This document shows positions 50,869-62,049 of a stretch of DNA of 64,000 nt, piece by piece. A program made the position numbers and the translations under genes. Position 1 is the stretch's first letter; every line of letters starts with the position of its first letter. The notes beneath the pieces are model-generated. The model was not told the origin of the DNA. It saw nothing but the letters and a program-made list of their open reading frames with translations, and did not search any database. Origin of the DNA: Aurantiochytrium sp. KH105 (Eukaryota > Sar > Bigyra > Thraustochytrida > Thraustochytriidae); the NCBI GenBank assembly GCA_003116975.1, contig BGKB01000265.1:1-64000 (forward strand), in the 5' to 3' direction.

Positions 50869-51793
50869 TATCGCAAAATGCAAGCAAAACCGACCAACAA
50901 CGATATATAGCAGCGAATTTGTTTTCTCCACGCGTTTCCTTCTCTGTGCCTGCCATCTAGCCCAGCTGCGCGGCAGTCTCCTCCACGAACACGGTCGCAA
51001 AGCCCGCGCAAAGTCGCCCTTTCGCGCAGTTCTGCGCTGGTCCATCGTCGATGATTAGACGCATGAGGTGAAAAAGGGGGGTGACACAACTTTACAACGA
51101 AGGCTTGCACGGCCGTGCCGCCGGGTGTTCTGGGCAGCCAGAGGGCGGCGGAGCGAGCCTGCGCGTCGGCGAGGCGATTGGCTGAAGTGCGGAATATCGC
51201 GAGTGCCAAATCTCCGTACACCAATATGGGAAATCGTCTCCTGGTCTTACGTGGAGACGGTTAAAATTTAAAACGGACAAATTGGTCAAACCCTATGCCC
51301 AAAACCCGAGAAATTAGATAATTTCAGATGAGGACTGTTTGCCTCTCTCCCCTCCCCGGTTTCAAGGCTCTCGTTCCCCCCAGGGTGCGTTGCCTGGCCG
51401 TCCGCTTCGGAGGAATCGGTTAAAAAAATCGAGCTGTCGAGATGGAGCAAAAAAATTCTATGAAAACCGAAACGCACAGAGCCGTCTTCTTGCGCGCAAG
51501 AGATTGCAGAGCTGGAGCGCCCACCGGAGCGCCCACCGGGACGTCATCTGGTGCTCACTCGCTTGCAGTTTTGCAGCTTCGGACCCAGGCCAAACACGTG
51601 AGCTGCAGCAAGTCCACGTTTGCAGGGAAGACAAGCTCGAACTCAGTTTGCCGAAAAGTCTGCATTCTTGCGAGCTTGCAGAGCCCGCGAGTTGCAGACC
51701 AAACGCTTGCTTGCCTTTTCTATCCACTGATCGCTGCAGATAAACAAGATCGTTAATACTCGTAAGGCAAGGGCTCATACGTTTTAGGTCGAA
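50869..51793. promoter_or_regulatory. Upstream region of the LRR-ROC-COR-TIR gene
   Basis: About 0.9 kb with only short open frames, none with a domain. The tandem GGAGCGCCCACC near 51517-51538 is a minor direct repeat. The promoter and 5' UTR of the gene starting at 51794 should lie here. Confidence 0.35.
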
Positions 51794-54700
51794 ATGTCTA
51801 CCTCCAATGAAGATGTGATTGCCGATGCAATCCGACAAATGTCACAAGGTACGACCCGCCTGTAGTAAGTCAAACGGGCAATCACGAAGTGCCAAGAGGT
51901 CCATAGTTGATGCGCGTTGTAATGCGAGAGGCAAAGAAAGCTCTTTGAGAATGAAGATGACTAACCAACTCGAATTGTTACATATCATTCAACCCCGTTC
52001 ATGATGCCATGCATGCTTTTACGTTTTCACAAAAACGAATATGAAAATTAACGCAGCCTTGGGAGAAACCAAATTGGCGACGATGGCGCGACAGCACTGG
52101 CAAATGCGCTCAAGGAGAACACCTCGCTGCAAACGCTTGAGTAAGTAGCGTGAGGGGATGCAAAGAAAGCTCTTGAGAATGAAGATGGCTGACTAGCTCG
52201 CATTGTTACGAATCATCCGACCCGATTCATGATGCCATGATTGATCTTCTCTATCTTCGATCATGCTGCCATGCATGCTTTTACGTTTTCTCATTGTCAA
52301 TGACAACGAAAATTAACGCAGTCTTTGGTCGAACGAAATTGGTGATGGTGGCGCGACAGCACTGGCGAATGCGCTCAAGGAGAACGCGTCGCTGCAAACG
52401 CTTAGGTAAGTAGCGTGATGAGATGCAAAGAAAGCTCTTGAGAATGAAGATGGCTGACTAGCTCGCATTGTTACGAGTCATCCGACCCGATTCATGATGC
52501 CATGATTGATCTTCTCTTTCTTCGATCATGCTGCCATGCATGCTTTTACGTTCTCACTTTGTCAATGACAATGAATATCAACGCAGTCTTTGGTCGAACA
52601 AAATTGGTGATGGTGGCGCGACAGCACTGGCGAATGCGCTCAAGGAGAACACCTCGCTGCAAACGCTTAGGTAAGTAGCGTGAGGGGATGCAAAGAAAGC
52701 TCTTGAGAATGAAGATGGCTGACTAGCTCGCATTGTTACGAATCACCCAACCCAATACGTGATGCTATGATTTTTCGTCTCTTTCTTCGATCATGCTGCC
52801 ATGCATGCTTTTACGTTCTCACTTTGTCAATGACAATGAAAATCAACGCAGTCTTCGGTCGAACAAAATTGGTGATGGTGGCGCGACAGCACTGGCGAAT
52901 GCGCTCAAGGAGAACACCTCGCTGCAAACGCTTAGGTAAGTAGCGTGAGGGGATGCAAAGAAAGCTCTTGAGAATGAAGATGGCTGACTAGCTCGCATTG
53001 TTACGAATCANNNNNNNNNNNNNNNNNNNNNNNNNNNNNNNNNNNNNNNNNNNNNNNNNNNNNNNNNNNNNNNNNNNNNNNNNNNNNNNNNNNNNNNNNN
53101 NNNNNNNNNNNNNNNNNNNNNNNNNNNNNNNNNNNNNNNNNNNNNNNNNNNNNNNNNNNNNNNNNNNNNNNNNNNNNNNNNNNNNNNNNNNNNNNNNNNN
53201 NNNNNNNNNNNNNNNNNNNNNNNNNNNNNNNNNNNNNNNNNNNNNNNNNNNNNNNNNNNNNNNNNNNNNNNNNNNNNNNNNNNNNNNNNNNNNNNNNNNN
53301 NNNNNNNNNNNNNNNNNNNNNNNNNNNNNNNNNNNNNNNNNNNNNNNNNNNNNNNNNNNNNNNNNNNNNNNNNNNNNNNNNNNNNNNNNNNNNNNNNNNN
53401 NNNNNNNNNNNNNNNNNNNNNNNNNNNNNNNNNNNNNNNNNNNNNNNNNNNNNNNNNNNNNNNNNNNNNNNNNNNNNNNNNNNNNNNNNNNNNNNNNNNN
53501 NNNNNNNNNNNNNNNNNNNNNNNNNNNNNNNNNNNNNNNNNNNNNNNNNNNNNNNNNNNNNNNNNNNNNNNNNNNNNNNNNNNNNNNNNNNNNNNNNNNN
53601 NNNNNNNNNNNNNNNNNNNNNNNNNNNNNNNNNNNNNNNNNNNNNNNNNNNNNNNNNNNNNNNNNNNNNNNNNNNNNNNNNNNNNNNNNNNNNNNNNNNN
53701 NNNNNNNNNNNNNNNNNNNNNNNNNNNNNNNNNNNNNNNNNNNNNNNNNNNNNNNNNNNNNNNNNNNNNNNNNNNNNNNNNNNNNNNNNNNNNNNNNNNN
53801 NNNNNNNNNNNNNNNNNNNNNNNNNNNNNNNNNNNNNNNNNNNNNNNNNNNNNNNNNNNNNNNNNNNNNNNNNNNNNNNNNNNNNNNNNNNNNNNNNNNN
53901 NNNNNNNNNNNNNNNNNNNNNNNNNNNNNNNNNNNNNNNNNNNNNNNTCTTCGATCATGCTGCCATGCATGCTTTTACGTTTTCTCATTGTCAATGACAA
54001 CGAAAATTAACGCAGTCTTGGCGGCAACCAAATTGGCGACGGTGGCGCGACAGCACTGGCGAATGCGCTCAAGGAGAACACCTTGCTGCAGGCGCTTGAG
54101 TAAGTAGCGTGAGGGGATGCAAAGAAAGCTCTTGAGAATGAAGATGGCTGACTAGCTCGCATTGTTACGAATCATCCGACCCGATTCATGATGCCATGAT
54201 TGATCTTCTCTTTCTTCGATCATGCTGCCATGCATGCTTTTACGTTTTCTCATTGTCAATGACAACGAAAATTAACGCAGTCTTGGCGGCAACCAAATTG
54301 GCGACGGTGGCGCGACAGCACTGGCGAATGCGCTCAAGGAGAACACCTTGCTGCAGGCGCTTGAGTAAGTAGCGTGAGGGGATGCAAAGAAAGCTCTTGA
54401 GAATGAAGATGGCTGACTAGCTCGCATTGTTACGAATCACCCAACCCAATACGTGATGCTATGATTTTTCGTCTCTTTCTTCGATCATGCTGCCATGCAT
54501 GCTTTTACGTTTTCTCATTGTCAATAACAACGAAAATTAACGCAGTCTTGGCGGCAACCAAATTGGCGACGATGGCGCGACAGCGCTGGCGAATGCGCTC
54601 AAGGAGAATGCGTCGCTGCAAACGCTTGAGTAAGTTGCACGCGGGAAAGGCAAAGAAAGCTTGCAATGAACGAAAAATACTGACCGACTCGCAATGGTAC

Positions 54701-57700
54701 AAATCATCCAACCCGATCCCTGATGCAATGATTGTTCGTCTCTTTCTTCGATCATGCTGCCATGCATGCTTTTTCGTTTTCACAAAATAAAAATGAAAAA
54801 TAACGCAGTCTTGGCGGCAACCAAATTGGCGACGATGGCGCGACAGCGCTGGCGAATGCGCTCAAGGAGAATGCGTCGCTGCAAACGCTTAGGTAAGTAG
54901 CGTGAGGGGATGCAAAGAAAGCTCTTGAGAATGAAGATGGCTGACTAGCTCGCATTGTTACAAATCACCCAACCCAATACGTGATGCTATGATTTTTCGT
55001 CTCTTTCTTCGATCATGCTGCCATGCATGCTTTTACGTTCTCACTTTGTCAATGACAATGAAAATCAACGCAGTCTTACGGGCAACCAAATTGGCGACGA
55101 TGGCGCGACAGCACTTTCAAATGCGCTCAAGGAGAACAAGTCGCTGCAGTCGCTTGAGTAAGTTGCACGCGGGAAAGGCAAAGAAAGCTTGCAATGAACG
55201 AAAAAGACTGACCAGCTCGCAATGCTACAAATCACCCAACCCAATACGTGATGCTATGGTTGTTCGTCTCTTTCTTCGATCATGCTGCCATGAATGCTTT
55301 TACGTTTCATTTCGTCAAAAACTGAAAATCAACGCAGTCTTGCGGGCAACCAAATTGGCGACGATGGCGCGACAGCACTTTCCAATGCGCTCAAGGAGAA
55401 CAAGTCGCTGCAGTCGCTTAAGTAAGTTGCACGCGGGAAAGGCAAAGAAAGCTTGCAATGAACGAAAAATACTGACCGACTCGCAATGGTACAAATCATC
55501 CAACCCGATCCCTGATGCAATGATTGTTCGTCTCTTTCTTCGATCATGCTGCCATGCATGCTTTTCCGTTTTCACAAAATAAAAATGAAAAATAACGCAG
55601 TCTTCAGGAAAACGCAATTTGCGACGATGGCGCAATAGCATTAACAAATGCGCTCAAGGAGAACACCTCGCTGCAGACGCTTACGTAAGTTGGGAGTGAG
55701 GAAGAAAAACCGCATTTGGGAAGCGAGAAGAACTAAATCAAACGCGAACAATTCTTTATGGCCACCTCCCTGTTCGTCATTTATGTGCACGTTTGCACCA
55801 ATTTTTGAAACGAGAGCAGCCTTCGTAAAAACAATATCAGCAGACACTGGTTGCACAAACTATACGCACTGATGAGGAAAAAAAGGTATGTGTAGTTTCA
55901 ATTGGAGGAGAAGTCAGAATAATTAACGATGAGCCATTGGGATTATGTTTAACTTTTCATCAACGTTTGCGAATACTAGGGCCTACAGGAGGAATGCCAT
56001 GTATCACCGCTTGCGCAACGATAACGCCATTGCGCAAGCGGGCTCTGATGCTCACAGAAGCTCCGAAGGCCAAGCGGACGCACGATTCCAGGCGGGCTTA
56101 GGAATGGGCTCAGAAAAGCGCACAACGATTGCAGCCCAGAATCAAGACGAATCTGAAGCTGTGCAAGAGCTGGAGTACGTTGAGTTGAGATTGTCGCATA
56201 AGTACGACCGAAGCGAACTAACGTCTTGCGAAATTTCACGTAATCACCATCGTCGACATTGGTGCTCGCTTTCCTTTGGGTCTCATTTTTTTTTCTTGAA
56301 TGAATATAGTCGATCCGGTGATGGCATCGGCCCACAAGGCGCCAAAAAAATAGCGGAGAGCCTGGCTGATTACCCACAGCTCCATTCTTTGAAGTAAGTT
56401 TTCGAAAAGATTACGGAGAAAAACGAAGATGGATTTTTTGTTGCATGAACAAACCAAACTTACGCAATGAAACGTGGTCACTTATCTACTTTATAATCAC
56501 CCTCTCAGTCTTTCCAAGAATGGCATCGGCGATAGTGGTGCTGAGGCCGTGGCATGCGCGCTTGCCGAGCACAAGTCCCTGCACAATCTGAAGTAAGTGG
56601 TGAGAACGGTCAAAACCGCTCCGCATAAAGCAAAGAAAGACTTACTTGGATTTCTGCGGTGCTCCGTACTTGCCATAAAACTGCAATTGATTAAATGAGC
56701 GCAGTCTTGGGGCTGACGAGATAGGTCACATTGGCGCCAAGGCTGTAGCGGATATGCTCGAGAAGAATGAGTCCCTATTGACGCTCAAGTAGGTGATCAT
56801 GAGAAGCGAGAAAGTGCGCGAAATCCCGATGACTGACGACGAAGCAATTAATGGCACTGTATTTGGCAACTTGCTGCTCGCTGTCACACAAATGCAGTCT
56901 TGGGTGGAACCGTATCAGTGACGGTGGCGCCGCGGCAATGTCGAGATCGCTCGCCGCGAACACAACGCTGTGTTCTCTCGAGTAAGTAGAAACAGATCGT
57001 TGTAGTTGAGCAATGAGACTCACTCTTGGACACATATACAACAATGCTTTTTCCTCGCGGTGCTATTGTTATTTGACCTCTCTCCATCGCCAAACGCAGC
57101 CTTCAGAAGAACGGAATCAGCGCTAATGGCGCCAAGGAGATAGCGGCGGCTTTCGTAAAATCTCAAGTGCTGGAGTTGCTCAAGTAAGAACCACATCATC
57201 GAGAATGAGGCGTGTATGATTCGAAGAAGGCTGACAAGTATGTATGGCAAAACGGCAAAACGACTTCCAAATATGCGCACGTTGGTGGTGTTTTCTTTTA
57301 TTTGGCAAGCCCAGTCTGGGATGGAATGCTATTGGCGATGATGGCGCTGTGCATGTGGCCAAAGCGCTCGAGGAGAATATGTCGCTGTTGTTTCTAGAGT
57401 AAGTGATACCAAGACAATTGGGGGCACATTGAATGTAAGAAGTCTCACGTTTTCCACATCAAATGCAAAATCTTGTTTTGGTTTGCAGTATTGCAAGAAA
57501 TAAGATTGGCAACGTAGGTGCTGTGGCTGTGGCGGGCGCACTACTGAAGAACAAGTCGCTGCACACACTGAAGTAAGTACTGGCGAGAGAGCATTGCGCA
57601 AGGAAGGAGTAGCATGGACTAACGAAGATGCATTCACGACTCCATGTGGCTTTTCCTCGCGTGTTCATGAATCCGTATCACGCAAAACCACGCAGGTTTC

Positions 57701-60700
57701 GTAGCAACGACATCACGGAGGATGGCGCTGAACAGCTAGCAAATGCGCTTGCCAAGAGCGAATCATTACAGGCGCTAGAGTAAGTTCTATTGCACAAACA
57801 TGGCGGTACTCAAGAAGCGAGTATGACTGACGATCACTCGATACTCGTCGAAAAATGACTATTCGTCGTGATATGATTTGATGTGGATGTTCGTGGGCTC
57901 TCTATTTCGATCAAAACACTCCTCATCTTGATAGTCTTGCAAAGAACAGAGTCGGTATGGCTGGCGCAAGATATCTCGCGAGCGCTCTCACGGAGAACAC
58001 GACGCTGCACTTTCTGGAGTAAGTATTTATGATGATGGCAAAAGGAGCAAGATATGCTTAACTGACGAGCATGTTCATAAACTATTTCTTCCCGGCCCGC
58101 GCTTTGTGTCGCAATTCACAGTATATCTAACAACAACATCGGGGATGATGGCGCTTCTGCGCTGGCAGACGCAATCGCTCAGATCAAGTCCCTCGTGACG
58201 CTGCAGTACGTTGGCATGGCAGAGACAGGGTGTCGGCACTGTGTACAGCTGACCAGCGCTTGCTTAACTTTTTAACAATTCCACAAACCGCTTATCACGT
58301 TCAGTCTTCAAGACAATGCGATTGGTGACGACGGCGCGAATGAGATTGCGAAAGCGCTCGCGGCGAACAATTCTCTGCAGTCTCTAAAGTACGTTGGATT
58401 CGGAAAGGCGCTTGCATTAGGGGCAAAGCGGGACTTACGAAGATGGCCCTTCAAACGCTCAATTCTCTGTGATGTTGTTATCCTGATTCTTTACAAATGA
58501 CTGCAGTCTCTCTGAGAATCAGATCGGTCCACATGGCGCTGAAGCCTTGGCTGATGCGCTCGTGAAAAACGGTGCACTCGAGGAGCTTGAGTACGTTAAC
58601 AACATGAAACAAGAACGACCGACGACATGATGAAATATCTAACAAACGTGCGAATAATCACGTTATGCTCGACGTCGTCATATTCTTCTTCTCAGTCTTG
58701 GGGACAACATCATTGACGATGAAGGCGCCAAAAAACTGGCAGAAGCGCTGGAGCAGAACAAGTCATCTCTTCAGTCCCTCGAGTACGTTTGCCGGCAACA
58801 CATCAGATCTGAGTCATTCTAGCATGCAATTACTGACTATTTCACGTATAAATAGTCTCAGTGGATCTCGAGTCGGAAACAAAGGCGCCAAAGCCCTCGC
58901 CGATGCGCTCGAGAGCAACGACATCTTGCAAGAGCTAGCGTAAGTTCGTATCGCACTATTCGTCACAAGGACATCAAAGACTCACGTGGCTTGAAAATGA
59001 ACAGTCTTGACCAAGTCTCCCCGGGCATTTATGCTCGTGTTGGCTCTCGTCTCAAGCTTGTCAAGGATGAGCTAAACGAGCTGAGCGAAGCAGCGGCTGA
59101 GGCGCTCAGGACAGATCAAAAGGTACGCTGGGGGCGTGCCAAGCTCATGGTCGTGGGCAAGGCAGCCGCAGGCAAGACGTCGACGATCCGCACGCTCCTG
59201 GACCAGCCATTCGTACCCGAACATGTCTCTACGATTGGAATAGATTTGATGCTCATGCATACACGCGACTGGAAGGAGCGAAAGAACATTGGCGATGCCG
59301 ATCTCGGCGAACAACTTGCAAAGCACAAGTACCGAAACAAACGAAAGCATGAAGAGCTGGATCAGTCTGAGGCTCAGTCGTCGAGAGACGCAGCTCGTAG
59401 CGTCCCCACGGCGCCACGCGCTGATCCACCTGCCAAATCAGCCAGTAGTGCTTCCGCTGTGCGTCAAGCTCCGCCGCAGTCTCCATCAGTCCGGTTTGAT
59501 GAGGAGGTAATTGCGAAAGCTGTGAACACCCCGCTTCGCATTCGTGTCAAGGAGCAAGCCGGGAAGGAGGAAGAAGAGATCAGCTTTACGATATGGGACT
59601 ACGGTGGTCAGGAGGTCTTTTACGCGCTGCACCACCTGTTCCTGACCCAGTATGGCGTCTATGTTGTGGTTTTTGACATGCGCGAGGTGCTGGGTAAGGA
59701 GCATTTCAAAGAAAAGCTTGACGAGGAAGATCTTGCGAAGCTTGCCTCGCAAGACGACGCAATTCAGACGCTTCGTTTCTGGCTCGACTCTATCCGATTG
59801 CACGCGCCAGGTGTCGAGGTTGCGCTGGTTGGGACATTCCTGGACCAGGTTCCAGAGCTTGATATGCATAATGATATCCAAGAGATTCTTGAGAAGAAGA
59901 TCTTTCGCGAATTGGATGGCGACCCAAAGATTCAGAGGAACATTTGGAAGGAGAATTTCCTTCAATTCTTCCCTATTAACAATCAAGATCGCGAGGATGT
60001 AGACGGACACGTTGCACGTATCAAGGATCAGCTGACAAGATCCGTGGCCGACAAGGCGTTTGTGAACAAGAAGGTTCCTCTTCGCTGGTCCTACTGCCTG
60101 GACCGATTGCTCCAACAAAGCGACCCATACGTGCAGTTTGGTGATGTTGAGACGCTTGCTGTGACGAAATGTTTCGTTGCCAAGGAGGACGTCACGAAGA
60201 TGCTCGAGTATCTGCATGAGCTTGGCGTGCTTTTGTACTTTTCCAAGAATGAGGCACTGTGCAAAGTCGTTGTGATTCAACCGCAGTGGCTATTGAAAAA
60301 TTTGTCACGCGTCATTTGCGATCCAAGCGCAAAGCACATGAGAAGGCACATGAAGAAGCTACAGTCGGGAGCCGGATACCGTGCGGCCCTTCCTGACCAT
60401 CTTGATTCTGCACTTTATCAGTGGAGAGACGACGCTGTTGCCAGTCGTGCTTTGCTGGAGTTTTTGTGGGAAGGCAACCCTGTTGACTTTTTGGTATCAT
60501 TGATGAAGTCGACATTGTTGGCATGCCCAAGCCCTTGGGTCAGCGATGACGCTGGCAAGAAGGACTCAATTTTGGTGCCGAGTCTTTTGCGTGCTGCATC
60601 GGAGCACGACAAGGAGGATGGACGAAGATGGGTCGGTGACTCTGCTCTTGCCTACGTTGACTTCGAAATTTTGCCAAAAGGCTTCTTTCAGCGTCTCGTG

Positions 60701-61597
60701 GCTCTTCTTTTGCAGAGATTTCTAGGCGTATCGACCGTGGGTAAGAAGCTTTTCGCGGACGTCGCAAGTGTTGATTTCAATGGCATGGAGTGCCTCATGG
60801 AGGTATCGCAACGACGCATCACCTTTCGCTTCAGCAATGCAAGACGGGATCGCCCGCTTGCATCGCTTCTCGCATTGTTGAGCAAAGAGCTGAAGGAAAT
60901 CGATGAAACGTTCATGAGGGGCAAGTTAGGACCAAAGTTATATGTCAGCTCCGACGGAACTGACAACGACAAGTCTTGTGCTCTTGCGGAATCCCTCGCA
61001 AACCCACTGGCAGGCAACACAATTCGAACGCGGTCGTCATGCCAACCATCTGGGGCGTTTGCGTCGTTCGTGGATGGTGCCTCTCAGGCTCAAATTCTTG
61101 GAGAGTCAGCGGGCAGCGCCGGCTTCCAGTTTGATGCTTTTCTCGGTCACGCGTGGGGCCCCGACAACGTCACGCATGAGAGGGTAAAGGCTGTTGAGCG
61201 AAAGCTGGCGGAGCTAGGCATTCGGTGTTGGATTGATGCGAATAACATTGAGCCAGAGATCTATCGATCCATGGCGTTTGGCATCGACAAGTCCCGGACC
61301 ACCGTCATCTTTGTGACGCGAGAATACATGGAAAAGGTGAATGCGGGGCGATCAACGAATGACTATTGTTGCATGGAGTTTCACTACGCGATGGACCGCC
61401 AAAAACCTGTACGCGTGATTGCGTGCGTGATTGACAAGGATATGGCGGACAAAGACACATGGGATGGCGAATTTCGTTTTCGTTGGTGTGGAATACCGCT
61501 TTTCGTCCCAATGCATAGCGAGGTTGAACCTACTGATACGGAGATTGCCGAACTTGCACAGAGGATCAAAGACACGATTGCCCAATACCAGCTATGA
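51794..61597 (+). CDS. LRR-ROC-COR-TIR receptor-like protein, one exon per LRR
   Basis: I assembled this gene from splice sites. Exon 1 (51794-51864) encodes MSTSNEDVIADAIRQMSQG and ends TTRLY. Then LRR exons: 52057-52140, 52322-52405, 52587-52670, 52852-52935, [gap], 54016-54099, 54281-54364, 54546-54629, 54809-54892, 55074-55157, 55338-55421, 55601-55684; linker 55989-56174; LRR 56310-56393, 56509-56592, 56705-56788, 56898-56981, 57100-57183, 57315-57398, 57489-57572, 57696-57779, 57935-58018, 58122-58205, 58305-58388, 58507-58590, 58696-58782, 58856-58939; last exon 59005-61597. All junctions are phase 2 and the visible exons sum to 1,650 codons plus a stop. The LRRs are of the 28-residue ribonuclease-inhibitor/NLRC type. 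ROC, COR and TIR follow. An NLR-like sensor that signals through a TIR is inferred. The true length is unknown because of the gap. Confidence 0.85.
52057..55684 (+). repeat. Tandem array of near-identical LRR exon-intron units
   Basis: Eleven visible units repeat every 263-265 bp (exon starts 52057, 52322, 52587, 52852, then 54016, 54281, 54546, 54809, 55074, 55338, 55601). Each unit is one 84-nt LRR exon plus one intron of about 180 bp. Introns are as similar as exons and fall into two subtypes: GTAAGTAGCGTGAGGGGATG and GTAAGTTGCACGCGGGAAAG. The exons at 54016 and 54281 are identical. The intron after exon 1 is also homologous, so duplication reached the start of the array. The repeated unit is best explained by recent unequal crossing over. 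Confidence 0.9.
53011..53947. other. 937-bp assembly gap inside the LRR array
   Basis: A run of N starts 75 bp into an array intron and ends 68 bp before the next exon. A single missing intron middle would need 38 bp. The remaining 899 bp is not a whole number of 265-bp units (about 3.4), so the gap length is an estimate and the number of missing LRR exons is unknown. Confidence 0.95.
55989..56174 (+). other. Non-LRR linker exon between the two LRR blocks
   Basis: Acceptor CCTACAG at 55988 (or CTAG at 55979) and donor GTACGT at 56175 bound a 186-nt (or 195-nt) exon in the same phase as the LRR exons. It encodes a hydrophilic stretch rich in Ala, Gln, Arg and Ser, ending QNQDESEAVQELE, with no LRR pattern. 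It separates the homogeneous array from the diverged LRRs. The exact acceptor is uncertain. Confidence 0.55.
56310..58939 (+). repeat. Fourteen diverged LRR exons
   Basis: Fourteen exons, thirteen of 84 nt and one of 87 nt (58696-58782, an extra serine codon), each with one LRR of the form LxxNxIGxxGAxxLAxALxxNxSLxxL. Introns here are 96-155 bp, are not alike beyond traces such as GCAAAGAAAG, and all keep phase 2. This block looks old compared with the upstream array. Confidence 0.88.
59005..61597 (+). other. Last exon: ROC GTPase, COR and TIR domains
   Basis: The exon encodes 863 residues. ROC: P-loop GKAAAGKT at 59154-59177; G3 motif DYGGQE near 59598; GTFLDQ near 59840 where TKxD-type specificity motifs usually sit, a variant also common in ROCO proteins as THLD. 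A disordered insert at about 59345-59515 splits ROC between G1 and G3. COR follows, with VVVIQPQWLLKNLSRVI near 60265-60315. TIR covers about 61123-61594: FDAFLGHAWG, CWIDANNIEPEIYRSM and TTVIFVTREYMEKV. Glu at 61250-61252 aligns with the NADase glutamate of SARM1 by eye. No kinase domain is present, unlike LRRK proteins. Confidence 0.85.
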
Positions 61598-62049
61598 GAT
61601 AAATAAGATGAATCAAGTAAGATAGCGAGAGCGTGGGCAGCAGGGACCTTGAGTATGTGAAATCTACCAGCGATAAACTTCACGGCACTGGCTTGATGTT
61701 TGAAAATCGCATCTCTATCTTGGCTGTAAGAGTAAAGATTCTCACGTTTTTGTTGTTTGACTTGTCTCGGAAAGCTCCATTGCTTAAAAGCCTTCGCTAT
61801 ACGTGACCATACTACCACGAATAGATCAGAGTGAAAAATTGCACAACAAAAGGGTAAAATTCATGCACATTTAGCGAGCGAAAGACGAGATATGGGCAGG
61901 AAGAGGTCATAAAAAATGACCAAGCCTGCGCTCGGTTGCAATTCTACCAAGAAAAAAAAGAGAAAAGTAAAGCAGGACCATTGTCGCCTCAGCACACACA
62001 AAAACAAGAGACACACAGATATGGGGTAAAAAGGCCCTTCTATGTCACT
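61598..62049. other. Intergenic region between convergent genes
   Basis: About 0.45 kb with both 3' ends; AATAAG-type sequence follows the TIR-gene stop directly. No gene is seen. Confidence 0.4.

Noticed and set aside
52057-55684. CRISPR-like array or satellite DNA
   Set aside because: The periodic units contain an open 84-nt LRR exon with GT-AG borders and connect in frame to exons on both sides; they are gene repeats.
55945-56397. Stand-alone 150-residue gene
   Set aside because: The frame includes an LRR exon (56310-56393) and a linker exon separated by an intron that happens to be open; both belong to the larger gene.
58991-61597. Independent ROC-COR-TIR gene starting at ATG 58991
   Set aside because: The preceding intron acceptor at 59004 and the phase of the LRR exons fit a single gene; the ATG lies within the intron.
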